Source: an uncultured Collinsella sp. (GTDB lineage: Bacteria > Actinomycetota > Coriobacteriia > Coriobacteriales > Coriobacteriaceae). Taken from it: DNA of 9,425 nucleotides. The notes below the pieces were generated by a model that worked only from the letters and a program-made list of their open reading frames with translations, searched no databases and had not been told where the DNA came from. The DNA lies in the NCBI GenBank assembly GCA_958447445.1, contig CAUDAE010000075.1, forward strand, positions 1-9,425. The letters are read 5' to 3'. Shown piece by piece: positions 1 through 6,412 of this stretch. Both the position numbers and the translations under genes were made by a program. How positions within the stretch are numbered: the first letter of the stretch is position 1; every line of letters begins with the position of its first letter.

Positions 1-678
1 CGTAGTTGAGGCTCCCGATATTAGGGTTGAGCGACGCGACGTCGTCAGCGAGCTTCATGGCGATCCACTGATGGGCGGAAAGTGTGGCGAACAGCCAGGT
101 CTCGTTGTTGTCGGCGATGATGATCTGGTCGTTGGTGCAGACGCCTTGATCATCGATCAGGCTGCCGAGGAGCTCGACGCCCTCGCGGGCCGTGGCGCTC
201 TCGCCCAGGATGATGCTGCCGTAACTGTACTCGCCCAGACCCACTTCCTCATCGATGAGGTCTGCTGCAGCGGCCTCCTCGTTATAGGAGGTGCTTAGCG
301 TGGCGGAGCAGGAGACGCCCTTCTCGTTGATGCCGGCCTCGGAGTAGGCGTCGGTGCGACCCATCCAGTTGGAGGGGTGGTCGCGTACATAGCTGTAGCG
401 ATAGGTAGGCTTGTTCGAAGTGTATTCAAAAGCAGATTCAATCGAGCTGTACTTAAAGCCAGGTTCGTGGGCAGGTTCGATGCCGTAGTGCTTAAGATAG
501 CGCTTGCCAAAGTCCTCGGCGCGGCCGTAGTACGTGTTGCCGTCCGCCGTGAGCTTGCCGCCCATGTAGATCTGCGTGCAGGCGAGCGCAGACGTCGGCA
601 TGGACATGATGGTTGCAGCTCCAAAGGCGAGGCCTATGCCAAGCTTTTGAGCGCGTTGACGGGGTGAGTTTTCCTCAT
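1..678 (-). CDS. C69-family dipeptidase (PepD-like), 5' part only, with a probable frameshift in the signal peptide
   Basis: Family C69 enzymes are Ntn-hydrolase dipeptidases whose catalytic nucleophile is a cysteine exposed at the mature N-terminus. The minus-strand frame reads ...PTSALA|CTQIYMGGKLTADGNT..., followed by YYGRAEDFG, the usual C69 beginning (CT..., then a GR-ED motif). The Cys codon is at 580-578. About 190 mature residues are visible with no stop; the C-terminus lies beyond the left edge. The residues before the Cys (LGIGLAFGAATIMSMPTSALA) look like a Sec signal peptide core and cleavage site. The best start is ATG at 678, which has a GGGAGGG Shine-Dalgarno four bases upstream and encodes MRKTHPVNALK, a good n-region, but that frame stops at TAG 636-634. 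One extra A in the A4 run (645-648) would join it in frame to the signal core. The only in-frame upstream start is ATG 742, with no ribosome site and an unlikely leader. Internal ATG 607 would lack a signal peptide. The family call is firm; whether the gene is intact is uncertain. Confidence 0.8.
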
Positions 679-697
679 TTTCCCTCCCAGCGTGCGA

Positions 698-721
698 AAG
701 CTCTCCGTTGCCAGAGAGCTT
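698..721 (-). promoter_or_regulatory. Leader hairpin just upstream of the dipeptidase ribosome site
   Basis: A perfect 8-bp inverted repeat, AAGCTCTC at 698-705 and GAGAGCTT at 714-721, encloses an 8-base loop. It sits in the presumed 5' leader, 7-10 bases before the GGGAGGG ribosome site of the ATG at 678. It may be an mRNA-stabilising or translation-modulating hairpin. It has no T-tract, so it is not an obvious terminator. Confidence 0.4.
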
Positions 722-823
722 CAGCCAATAAAGACACCCCATTAGCGTAACGAACTGGAAACAATATTCATCTATGAAAGAAACTTACTCGATAAGCGTA
801 ATGAAATATGCGATGAGTGGTTA

Positions 824-852
824 ATTATACTCGGTTTGTAGCTTTACTTTAA
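824..852 (-). promoter_or_regulatory. Putative promoter for the C69 dipeptidase
   Basis: On the minus strand a perfect TATAAT lies at 829-824, with TTAAAG (3 of 6 matches to TTGACA) 17 bases upstream at 852-847. Transcription would start near 817, leaving a leader of roughly 140 bases before ATG 678. The surrounding 743-900 stretch is AT-rich compared with the genes and has no open frame. Flanking it are a near-identical 12-bp direct repeat (743-754 and 794-805) and three AATAAAG copies (727, 851, 881). The -10 is good, the -35 is weak. Confidence 0.45.
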
Positions 853-904
853 TAAAGACGTCCTGCAATTACATTACCTGAATAAAGCGCCTTGCACGGG
901 GCGC

Positions 905-948
905 AAAGAAAATCCCCCGCTGTTTGGCAAATGCATAAACAGCAGGGG
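905..948 (-). terminator. Rho-independent terminator of the lipid kinase / micropeptide unit
   Basis: Arms CCCCCGCTGTTT (914-925) and AAACAGCAGGGG (937-948) pair over 12 positions with one C-A mismatch and an 11-base loop. On the minus strand the stem is followed by ATTTTCTTT, a T-rich tail; the plus strand has no such tail. It lies 37 bases beyond the stop of the 30-residue ORF, so it ends transcription coming from 2003. Confidence 0.75.
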
Positions 949-984
949 AGACGATAATTGGATGAATATCATACCAATGTGGAA

Positions 985-1077
985 TTACTTCTTCCGGCGG
1001 TGGATCACGTTGATCGCATAGCCGACGAGCATGGCCAAAACGATGATGATAAAGCCGAGCAGGGGATTGTCGCTCAT
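985..1077 (-). CDS. 30-residue single-pass membrane peptide, coupled to the lipid kinase
   Basis: The ORF begins MSDNPLLGFIIIVLAM and ends VIHRRKK. It has a short polar N-terminus, one uninterrupted hydrophobic segment at about residues 5-25, and a basic tail HRRKK, which by the positive-inside rule places the C-terminus in the cytoplasm. The start is well supported: a perfect AGGAGG (1088-1083) lies five bases before the ATG, and the ATG overlaps the kinase stop codon in an ATGA arrangement (1077-1074), the usual sign of translational coupling. A terminator follows directly. I recognise no family. From its partner, a role with a membrane-lipid kinase, as anchor or regulator, is a guess. It could be a chance ORF, but the full ribosome site and clean topology argue against that. 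Confidence 0.7.
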   Translation of the reverse strand: MSDNPLLGFIIIVLAMLVGYAINVIHRRKK

Positions 1078-2003
1078 GGGGTCCTCCTATTTACCAGCGG
1101 TGAGAATTCGTCGACGATGAGGTCGAGGCATTGCGGAAGTGCGCGGGCACCAAAGACGCCCGAGTTGCTGGAGATGATCTCGCCATCGAACTGCATGCCT
1201 AACGACGGCGTGCAGGTGATCTTGGCTTCTTTGGTCTGGATGATCTTGAACTGCGGGCGGCCGAGTACCTTGCCAGCGGGGTCGAGTGCGGCGGTGATCA
1301 CGGTCGGTAGAAGCTGCACGGTGCGCACGGGTTCGATGACCGCAATGTCGACCATGCCATCGTTCATGCGGCAATCGGGGAACAGGTTGATGTCGTTTTG
1401 AATGACCGAGGTATTGCCCGCCATGCAGCAGATGCCATCGAGCTCCTCGACAATGCCGTCATGCTCAATCGTAAAGTGGGCCACCGTGGGGTTGGGCGTG
1501 GCGAGCGCGGAGAGGAAGTAGGCGATCTCGCCGATGTCGTTTTTGGTGGGGGCGGCCTTCATCATGATCTCGGCGTCGAAGCCCGAGCCGGCGATGATGA
1601 TAAAGCCGTGGCGCTTCTCGTTGCCGTTCTCGTCGAGCCAAAAGAGCTCGCCCATGTCGACTTTGACCGTGCGACCGGCACGGCAGGCCTTGGCGAGCGC
1701 CGCCGCCTCAGGGGCATTGCCGATGTTGTTAAAGAACAGGCAGGCTGTACCGGAGGGGAAGACGAGCGTGGGGACACCGCATCCGCGCATCTGGTCGAGC
1801 ACGTTGGAGACGGTGCCGTCGCCGCCCGAAACGACCACGCGATCAAACTCGCGCACGTCTGCCACGGCGTCCTCGGGCTCCATGCCATCGCCGATAAAAC
1901 GCATCACGACCTCGTCGCCGCCCTGCGCGAGGGCGTGCGTGAATGCGTAGATTTCATCTGAGCTGGGGCCCGATGCCGGGTTGTGGATGATAAGGCAGCG
2001 CAT
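1074..2003 (-). CDS. Diacylglycerol kinase-family lipid kinase (DagK/YegS/LCB5 type)
   Basis: Family members phosphorylate diacylglycerol or related lipids with ATP at the inner face of the membrane, feeding diacylglycerol back to phosphatidate. The 309-residue protein has the expected layout: an N-terminal NPASG (8-12), the nucleotide-binding SGGDGTVSNVL (59-69), FPSGTA (82-87) in place of the usual P-GT-ND, AGSGFDAEIM (138-147), MNDGMVDI (213-220) resembling the DG-LD segment, and QFDGE (271-275), the metal-linked C-terminal motif. Length is normal. The ND of the P-GT-ND motif is not kept (GTACLFFNN), so substrate preference cannot be assigned. The start at 2003 gives the NPASG motif its usual distance from the N-terminus, though the ribosome site is weak. 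The last codons contain the ribosome site of the next, overlapping micropeptide gene. The family is firm, the exact lipid unknown. Confidence 0.85.
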   Translation of the reverse strand: MRCLIIHNPASGPSSDEIYAFTHALAQGGDEVVMRFIGDGMEPEDAVADVREFDRVVVSGGDGTVSNVLDQMRGCGVPTLVFPSGTACLFFNNIGNAPEAAALAKACRAGRTVKVDMGELFWLDENGNEKRHGFIIIAGSGFDAEIMMKAAPTKNDIGEIAYFLSALATPNPTVAHFTIEHDGIVEELDGICCMAGNTSVIQNDINLFPDCRMNDGMVDIAVIEPVRTVQLLPTVITAALDPAGKVLGRPQFKIIQTKEAKITCTPSLGMQFDGEIISSNSGVFGARALPQCLDLIVDEFSPLVNRRTP

Positions 2004-2101
2004 ACTTACGTTCCCGTTCTGTGACTAACCGAGTATAGTTGTAAGGCAATGCCGATATCCTACCCGTGTTTTTCGGGCCTAACCTTATTCGATGGGTTGA
2101 T
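2004..2101. promoter_or_regulatory. Divergent intergenic region between the lipid kinase and ribonuclease D genes
   Basis: This 98-bp gap must hold promoters for both directions. AGTATAGT at 2032-2039 reads TATAGT (2034-2039) on the plus strand and TATACT (2037-2032) on the minus strand, so two overlapping -10 candidates face opposite ways. Neither has a convincing -35 at 17 bases: TTCCCG at 2011-2016 on plus matches 3 of 6, and nothing on minus. The promoters are plausible from context but weak by sequence. Confidence 0.3.
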
Positions 2102-3235
2102 ATGTACATTTCCACACATCAGGCTCTACTCGACTTTTGCCAGCGCGCCCGTGAGTTCGACGCGATTGCCGTCGATACCGAGTTTTTGCGCGAGCGCACA
2201 TTCCATCCGCGTCTGTGCTTGGTTCAGATTGCCACCCCTGCCGAGAGCGTCGCGGTCGATCCCCTGGTAATCGACGACCTATCGCCGCTGGCCGAGCTTA
2301 TGGCAGACGAGAGCGTGACTAAGGTCTTCCACGCCTGCTCGCAGGATATGGAGGTTATGCTCCATACCGTGGGCGTGCTGCCACGACCGATTTTCGATAC
2401 GCAGGTCGCCGCTGCCTTTTTGGGCGAGCGCCAGCAGATTTCGTATGGCGCGCTTGTTCAGACGTTTTGCGGCGTCTCGCTGCCCAAGACCGAGTCGCTG
2501 ACCGACTGGTCGCGTCGCCCGCTGACCGATAAACAGATCGAGTACGCGATTGATGACGTCAAGTACTTGATCGTCGCCTATACCGAGATGATGAGTCGCC
2601 TGCGCGAGCTGGGCCGTGTGGACTGGGTGCTCGACGAGCTACGCCCGCTGGCTGACGAGTCGCACTATCGCGCCGACCGTCACGAGGCATTCCGCAAGGT
2701 CAAGCGCATCAACTCGTGCAGCCGCCACCAGCTGGGCATCGCGCGCGAGCTCGCCGCCTGGCGCGAGGACCGCGCCGAGCGCCGTAACATCCCGCGCAAG
2801 TGGGTCATGTCCGACGACACGCTGCTTGCGCTCGTCAAGCGCAATCCCGTGCGCGTTGAGGAGTTCCGTAGCATTCGCGGTACCGATCAGTTGGGGGAGC
2901 GCGACGTGGACGGTGCGCTCATGGCCATCAAGCGTGGCGCAAGCTGCCCGCACGATCGCCTGCCGCTCATGGTGCGCGGGCATCGCCAGATCTCTCCGGA
3001 GTTGGAGAGCGTGACGGACCTGATGTATGCGCTCATTCGCCTGGTTGCCGAGCGCTCGGGCGTGGCGACCTCGGTCATCGCCTCGCGCGATGACCTGGCC
3101 GACTATATTGAGCACCCCGAGCAGAGCCCCCTGCGCGAAGGCTGGCGCTTTGAGCTTGTGGGCTCGCGTCTGGACGATCTGCTTTCCGGCAATATGGGGT
3201 TGACGGTCAAAGATGGCAAAATTGAATTGCTGTAA
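2102..3235 (+). CDS. rnd: Ribonuclease D (DEDD-type 3'-5' exoribonuclease with HRDC domain)
   Basis: RNase D trims the 3' ends of tRNA precursors and other stable RNAs with two metal ions. The 377-residue protein shows the three DEDDy exonuclease motifs: AVDTEF (Asp25, Glu27), HACSQDMEVM (Asp82) and YAIDDVKYL (Tyr148-x3-Asp152). An HRDC region follows (about 205-285, with REDRAERRNIPRKWV and DDTLL), then a second HRDC-like C-terminal part (about 300-365). Length is close to the family norm. ATG 2102 is chosen because MYISTHQALLDF matches the typical N-terminus; GTG 2066 in the same frame would add twelve residues with no family character. No clear Shine-Dalgarno precedes either. It is transcribed away from the lipid kinase, and no terminator is visible in the 64 bases before the next gene. 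Confidence 0.93.
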   Translation: MYISTHQALLDFCQRAREFDAIAVDTEFLRERTFHPRLCLVQIATPAESVAVDPLVIDDLSPLAELMADESVTKVFHACSQDMEVMLHTVGVLPRPIFDTQVAAAFLGERQQISYGALVQTFCGVSLPKTESLTDWSRRPLTDKQIEYAIDDVKYLIVAYTEMMSRLRELGRVDWVLDELRPLADESHYRADRHEAFRKVKRINSCSRHQLGIARELAAWREDRAERRNIPRKWVMSDDTLLALVKRNPVRVEEFRSIRGTDQLGERDVDGALMAIKRGASCPHDRLPLMVRGHRQISPELESVTDLMYALIRLVAERSGVATSVIASRDDLADYIEHPEQSPLREGWRFELVGSRLDDLLSGNMGLTVKDGKIELL

Positions 3236-3299
3236 GGAAGCCTAGCCGCTTGAGTGGGTAGAATGCCTCCAACGTGTAACTCGATTCGGAGGAATTCGC

Positions 3300-4004
3300 A
3301 TGCCCTATTACTATGGATACGGCTTTGGTATCGACCCGCTGTACCTGCTGGTTGTTCTTGTCTGCACGGTGCTTGGCCTTGCCGCACAGAACTATATCAA
3401 CTCGACGTACAAAACCTGGTCCAAGGTTCGTTCGGACGGCGCCACGGGCGCCACGGTCGCTCGCCGCATGCTCGACGCCAACGGTTGCAATGCCGTGGGT
3501 ATCAAGGGTGTCGCCGGTGAGCTCACCGACCATTACAACCCGCAGGATAACAACCTGTATCTCTCAGATGCCAACCGTTCGGGCGGGTCGGTCGCAAGCG
3601 TTGCCGTCGCCTGTCACGAGGCAGGTCACGCCGCTCAGCGTCAAAGCGGCTACGCCATGATGAAGGTGCGTACCGCCCTGGTTCCGGTTGTCAACTTTAC
3701 CCAGAACACTTGGACCATCGTGTTGCTCTTGGGCCTGTTTATGAACATCGCAGGACTCACAACCCTCGCGCTGATCTTCTTCTCGTTTAGTGTGCTGTTC
3801 CAGTTGGTTACGCTGCCGGTCGAGATTGATGCCAGCCGCCGCGCCGTGGCGTACATCGAGCAGTCGGGCATGAGCTCCAAGCAGGTCAATGGTGCCAAGA
3901 AGGTCCTGACGGCAGCCGCGCTTACCTATGTTGCCGCTGCGCTCACTTCGATCATTCAGCTGCTCTACCTGATGGCTCGCTACAACAGAAACTCCAACCG
4001 ATAA
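3300..4004 (+). CDS. YugP-like membrane zinc metallopeptidase
   Basis: The protein is a 234-residue integral membrane zincin. A first hydrophobic segment lies at about residues 13-29. The catalytic HEAGH motif (106-110) lies in VAVACHEAGHAAQRQ, and LPVEIDASRRA (172-182) supplies the likely third zinc ligand, Glu175. Further membrane segments follow at about 125-150, 152-172 and 203-225. This order and spacing match the putative neutral zinc metallopeptidase family typified by Bacillus YugP; the substrate is not known for this family as far as I can say. The start is clear: GGAGG (3288-3292) is seven bases before ATG 3300. It lies 64 bases after rnd and may be co-transcribed with it, but a shared role is not evident. 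The basic C-terminus (ARYNRNSNR) is probably cytoplasmic. Confidence 0.88.
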   Translation: MPYYYGYGFGIDPLYLLVVLVCTVLGLAAQNYINSTYKTWSKVRSDGATGATVARRMLDANGCNAVGIKGVAGELTDHYNPQDNNLYLSDANRSGGSVASVAVACHEAGHAAQRQSGYAMMKVRTALVPVVNFTQNTWTIVLLLGLFMNIAGLTTLALIFFSFSVLFQLVTLPVEIDASRRAVAYIEQSGMSSKQVNGAKKVLTAAALTYVAAALTSIIQLLYLMARYNRNSNR

Positions 4005-4020
4005 CAAATTGGCTTGACAG

Positions 4021-4050
4021 GCGCCGCGGAGATTTGTGTCCCCGCGGCGC
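4021..4050 (+). terminator. GC-rich hairpin after the metallopeptidase gene, possible terminator
   Basis: GCGCCGCGG (4021-4029) and CCGCGGCGC (4042-4050) form a perfect 9-bp, nearly all G/C stem with a 12-base loop, starting 16 bases after the stop codon. The downstream sequence TGTACTATGTGTT is only moderately T-rich and has no T run, so factor-independent termination would be weak. It could instead protect the upstream mRNA 3' end or partly separate this gene from xseA. Confidence 0.45.
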
Positions 4051-4075
4051 TGTACTATGTGTTGGACTTGAATTT

Positions 4076-4098
4076 GCGCAGGGCCGGAGCCCTTGTGC
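4076..4098 (+). promoter_or_regulatory. Leader hairpin ahead of xseA
   Basis: GGGC cgga GCCC (4081-4092) is a tetraloop stem. It extends outward through A4080-T4093 and GCGC/GTGC (4076-4079 with 4095-4098, one G-T pair, T4094 bulged), giving about nine pairs. It ends nine bases before the AAAGGAGG ribosome site of xseA. With the hairpin at 4021-4050 it makes a two-hairpin leader. I see no leader peptide or T-tract that would make it a classical attenuator. Confidence 0.3.
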
Positions 4099-4119
4099 AC
4101 GATAACGAAAGGAGGCTGC

Positions 4120-5571
4120 GTGGCAGGCTGGAATTTGACCGGCAATGCCGTTTCCGCTGAGTTCGACGGTTCGGACGAGCAGGAGCGCAAGGAGCTCAGC
4201 GTGAGCCAGGCGGTGGAGATCGCCGCCGGTGCGCTCGATGCCATTCCGCAGCTGAGCGTTCTGGGCGAGGTCACGGGCTTCCGTGGCCCCAATGCCCGAA
4301 GCGGCCACTGCTACTTCCAGATTAAGGACGACTCGGCCGCCGTTGACTGCATCATCTGGAAGGGCGCCTATCTCAAGCGCACGTTCGATCTGCGCGACGG
4401 CATGCAGGTGAGCTTTAAGGGCAGCTTCAATCTCTATAAGGCCACGGGCCGTATGAGCTTTGTCGCCCGCTCGTTCTCGCTGGCGGGGGAGGGCTTGCTG
4501 CGTCAACAAGTGGCGCAGTTGGCCGAAAAGCTTCGCCGCGAAGGCCTGATGGACGATGCGCGCAAGCGCCGCATTCCGGTGTTCTGCTCGCGCGTGGCAG
4601 TCGTCACCTCGCTTTCGGGCGCCGTAATCGACGACGTCAAGCGTACGCTGCGCCGTCGCAACCCGCTCGTCGAGCTCGTCTGCGTGGGCGCAAAGGTCCA
4701 GGGCGAGGGTGCGCCGGCAGAGCTTATTGAAGGCTTGCGCCGCGCCGCTTCCATTACGCCGGCGCCCGACTGTATTTTGCTGGTGCGCGGCGGCGGCTCC
4801 TTTGAGGACCTCATGACCTTTAATGACGAGGAGCTTGCCCGCGCGGTGGCTGCCTGTCCCGTGCCCGTGGTGACCGGTATCGGCCATGAGCCCGATACCT
4901 CGATTTGCGACATGGTGAGCGACCGCCGCGCCTCCACGCCCACGGCGGCGGCAGAATCGGTGGCGCCGGCTATGACGGAGTTGGCCGATGTGCTCGAGGC
5001 GCGCCATCAGCGCCTGGGCGCTGCGATGGCATCGATGATTGGGTCGGCCCAGGTCGACCTGGAGATGCTCGACCAGCGCGGTCGCCGCGCCTGGGATACC
5101 TATACGGCCCGCTTGGGCGATGCGCTCGATGCGGCTGCGTGCCGCCCGTGCCTCAACGACCCAACGTTTATGGTTGAGCGTCGCGAGTCCGAGCTTGCCC
5201 TGACTGCCGATCGCCTGTCGGGCGCCATAGCGCGCTCGGTCGGGACATTCCGCTCCAACTTTGAGCACCTGCCCGAGCGTCTGGTTGCAAGCACCTCGGG
5301 GCTCGATGGCAAGCGCCATGCGCTCACGCTTGCGAGTTCCCGTCTGGAGCATCAGGGGCGCACGATGCTCAACAAGCCAGCGTCCGACCTGGGCCGTGCG
5401 GCAGCCTCGCTCGATGCCCTGTCGCCGCTCAAGGTGCTTGCCCGCGGCTATTCCATCGCGTACAGCGTTGACGGCGTGGCTACAAGTGCCAAGACCTTTA
5501 AGCCGGGCGACGCCATTCGCGTGCGCATGGCAGACGGCAACGTGGCGGCAACGGTCGATGCGGTCGAGTAG
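4120..5571 (+). CDS. xseA: Exodeoxyribonuclease VII large subunit
   Basis: XseA with XseB degrades single-stranded DNA from both ends and acts in repair. The 483-residue product has an N-terminal OB-fold (about 26-123, with LGEVTGFRGPNARSGHCYFQIKD), a linker containing KRRIPVFCSRVAVVTSLSGAV, then the catalytic core with RGGGSFEDLMTFNDEELARA (223-242) and TGIGHEPDTSICDMVSDRRASTPTA (252-276, quoted as TGIGHEPDTSICD plus RRASTPTA). A long helical region of about 280-430 follows, and the C-terminal segment LKVLARGYSIAYS ends in the usual small beta domain. Start: GTG 4120, four bases after AAAGGAGG (4108-4115). TTG 4093 in the same frame lies upstream of that ribosome site and was rejected. Length is a little above the common 400-460, mostly from an N-terminal extension of about 20 residues. 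It is followed after 42 bases by xseB, as in many genomes. Confidence 0.95.
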   Translation: MAGWNLTGNAVSAEFDGSDEQERKELSVSQAVEIAAGALDAIPQLSVLGEVTGFRGPNARSGHCYFQIKDDSAAVDCIIWKGAYLKRTFDLRDGMQVSFKGSFNLYKATGRMSFVARSFSLAGEGLLRQQVAQLAEKLRREGLMDDARKRRIPVFCSRVAVVTSLSGAVIDDVKRTLRRRNPLVELVCVGAKVQGEGAPAELIEGLRRAASITPAPDCILLVRGGGSFEDLMTFNDEELARAVAACPVPVVTGIGHEPDTSICDMVSDRRASTPTAAAESVAPAMTELADVLEARHQRLGAAMASMIGSAQVDLEMLDQRGRRAWDTYTARLGDALDAAACRPCLNDPTFMVERRESELALTADRLSGAIARSVGTFRSNFEHLPERLVASTSGLDGKRHALTLASSRLEHQGRTMLNKPASDLGRAAASLDALSPLKVLARGYSIAYSVDGVATSAKTFKPGDAIRVRMADGNVAATVDAVE

Positions 5572-5613
5572 GCCGCGTTTCATAGCGATAAACCTTTAGG
5601 AAAGGAAACAGAT

Positions 5614-5880
5614 ATGGCAGAGAAGACCCCGGTCGAGCAGCTTACGTACAAGCAGGCTTCGCAGGAGTTGGAGCTCATCATCCGCAGCTTGGAGTCGGGC
5701 GATATGGAGCTCGAGGAGTCGCTCGAGAGCTATACCCGCGGCGTCGAGCTCCTCAAGAGCCTGCGCACCCGCCTGTCCGATGCCGAGCAGAAGGTCTCGG
5801 TGCTTCTTAAGGACGTCGACGGCAACGACGTGCTCGCCGACGGCGAAGCCGCCAACACGGACGACAACCTCTCGTTCTAA
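5614..5880 (+). CDS. xseB: Exodeoxyribonuclease VII small subunit
   Basis: XseB is the small helical partner that binds several copies to each XseA and is needed for exonuclease VII activity. The 88-residue product shows the family signature: TYKQASQELELIIRSLESGD (11-30), then LEESLESYTRGVELLK (33-48) and LSDAEQKVSVL (54-64), forming a two-helix antiparallel coil. The acidic tail after residue 66 is variable in the family. The ribosome site AGGAAAGGA (5598-5606) is seven bases before the ATG. It is 42 bases downstream of xseA on the same strand, so the two are almost certainly co-transcribed. No oddities are seen. Confidence 0.94.
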   Translation: MAEKTPVEQLTYKQASQELELIIRSLESGDMELEESLESYTRGVELLKSLRTRLSDAEQKVSVLLKDVDGNDVLADGEAANTDDNLSF

Positions 5881-5887
5881 CCATCCC

Positions 5888-5910
5888 GACCAAATATAAT
5901 TACCTTGGTC
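5888..5910 (+). promoter_or_regulatory. Perfect dyad enclosing a consensus -10 box, upstream of the HIT gene
   Basis: GACCAA (5888-5893) and TTGGTC (5905-5910) are a perfect 6-bp inverted repeat separated by 11 bases, and a perfect TATAAT lies between them (5895-5900). Transcription would start near 5907-5908, 22 bases before the ATG at 5930. No good -35 is present at 16-18 bases (TCGTTC, 5872-5877), so an activator or an alternative reading as a weak RNA hairpin is possible. The dyad could be an operator over the promoter. Confidence 0.4.
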
Positions 5911-5929
5911 TGTGAGAAAGGAACCAACC

Positions 5930-6265
5930 ATGTGCGATTGCATCTTCTGCAAAATTGCCAACCACGAGATCCCCTCGACCGTTGTCTATGAGGACGACCA
6001 GGTCATCGCCTTCGACGACCTCAATCCCCAGGCGCCGGTCCATACGCTCGTGATCCCCAAGAAGCACTACAGTGACATCGCCGACAACGTACCTGCCGAG
6101 ACCATGGGCGCTATGGCTCACGCCATCCAGGAGGTCGCTAAGGCCAAGGGCTTGGAGGGCGGTTTCCGCGTCATCTCCAACAGGGGCGGCAACGCCGGCC
6201 AGACCGTCATGCACTTCCACGTGCACGTTCTCGGCGGCAAAAACCTGGGCGAGAACCTCATCTGA
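5930..6265 (+). CDS. HIT-family (HINT-like) nucleotide phosphoramidase/hydrolase
   Basis: HINT-branch HIT proteins cleave adenosine phosphoramidates and acyl-adenylates such as aminoacyl-AMP. The 111-residue protein begins MCDCIFCKIANHEIPS, with the CxxC (Cys4, Cys7) common in zinc-binding HINT proteins. It continues with VVYEDDQVIAFDDLNPQAP and HTLVIPKKH (38-46) and ends with the histidine triad MHFHVHVLGG (His95, His97, His99; the middle one is the expected nucleophile). The length is typical. ATG 5930 is preferred: AAAGGA lies eight bases upstream, and the in-frame GTG 5912 is upstream of that site. It follows xseB by 49 bases and may be read from the operon or from its own -10 at 5895. 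A strong terminator ends the unit 60 bases downstream. Confidence 0.93.
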   Translation: MCDCIFCKIANHEIPSTVVYEDDQVIAFDDLNPQAPVHTLVIPKKHYSDIADNVPAETMGAMAHAIQEVAKAKGLEGGFRVISNRGGNAGQTVMHFHVHVLGGKNLGENLI

Positions 6266-6325
6266 GGACGCTTCTTCCTTGCAATGAAACGGAAGCTCAA
6301 ACACCGATAACTTATATATCAACGC

Positions 6326-6359
6326 AATAAACCCGAGCGCGAGGGCGTTTGGGTTTATT
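6326..6359 (+). terminator. Strong hairpin terminator after the HIT gene
   Basis: AATAAACCCGAGCGC (6326-6340) pairs with GCGTTTGGGTTTATT (6345-6359) over 15 positions, two of them G-T, closing a GAGG loop. The A-rich 5' edge and T-rich 3' edge make it look bidirectional. It isolates the xse-HIT unit from the acetate kinase genes. Confidence 0.82.
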
Positions 6360-6412
6360 ATTGAAGCGTATGTAACCTGGCGGCGCCACACCGCCTGTTA
6401 GTAGGGAGACAC

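Noticed and set aside
71..298. A 75-codon plus-strand frame at the left edge
   Set aside because: It is antisense to the C69 dipeptidase coding region, which has clear family sequence, and has no ribosome site.
740..742. ATG at 742 (minus) as the dipeptidase start
   Set aside because: It is in frame but lacks a ribosome site, its leader runs through a hairpin and the real ribosome site, and it puts a long polar stretch before the signal peptide.
2066..2101. GTG at 2066 as the ribonuclease D start
   Set aside because: The twelve added residues have no family match and there is no ribosome site; ATG 2102 gives the normal N-terminus.
4013..4058. TTGACA (4013-4018) with TACTAT (4053-4058) as a promoter for xseA
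   Set aside because: The spacing is 34 bases and a hairpin lies between them; no -10 is found at 16-18 bases from TTGACA.
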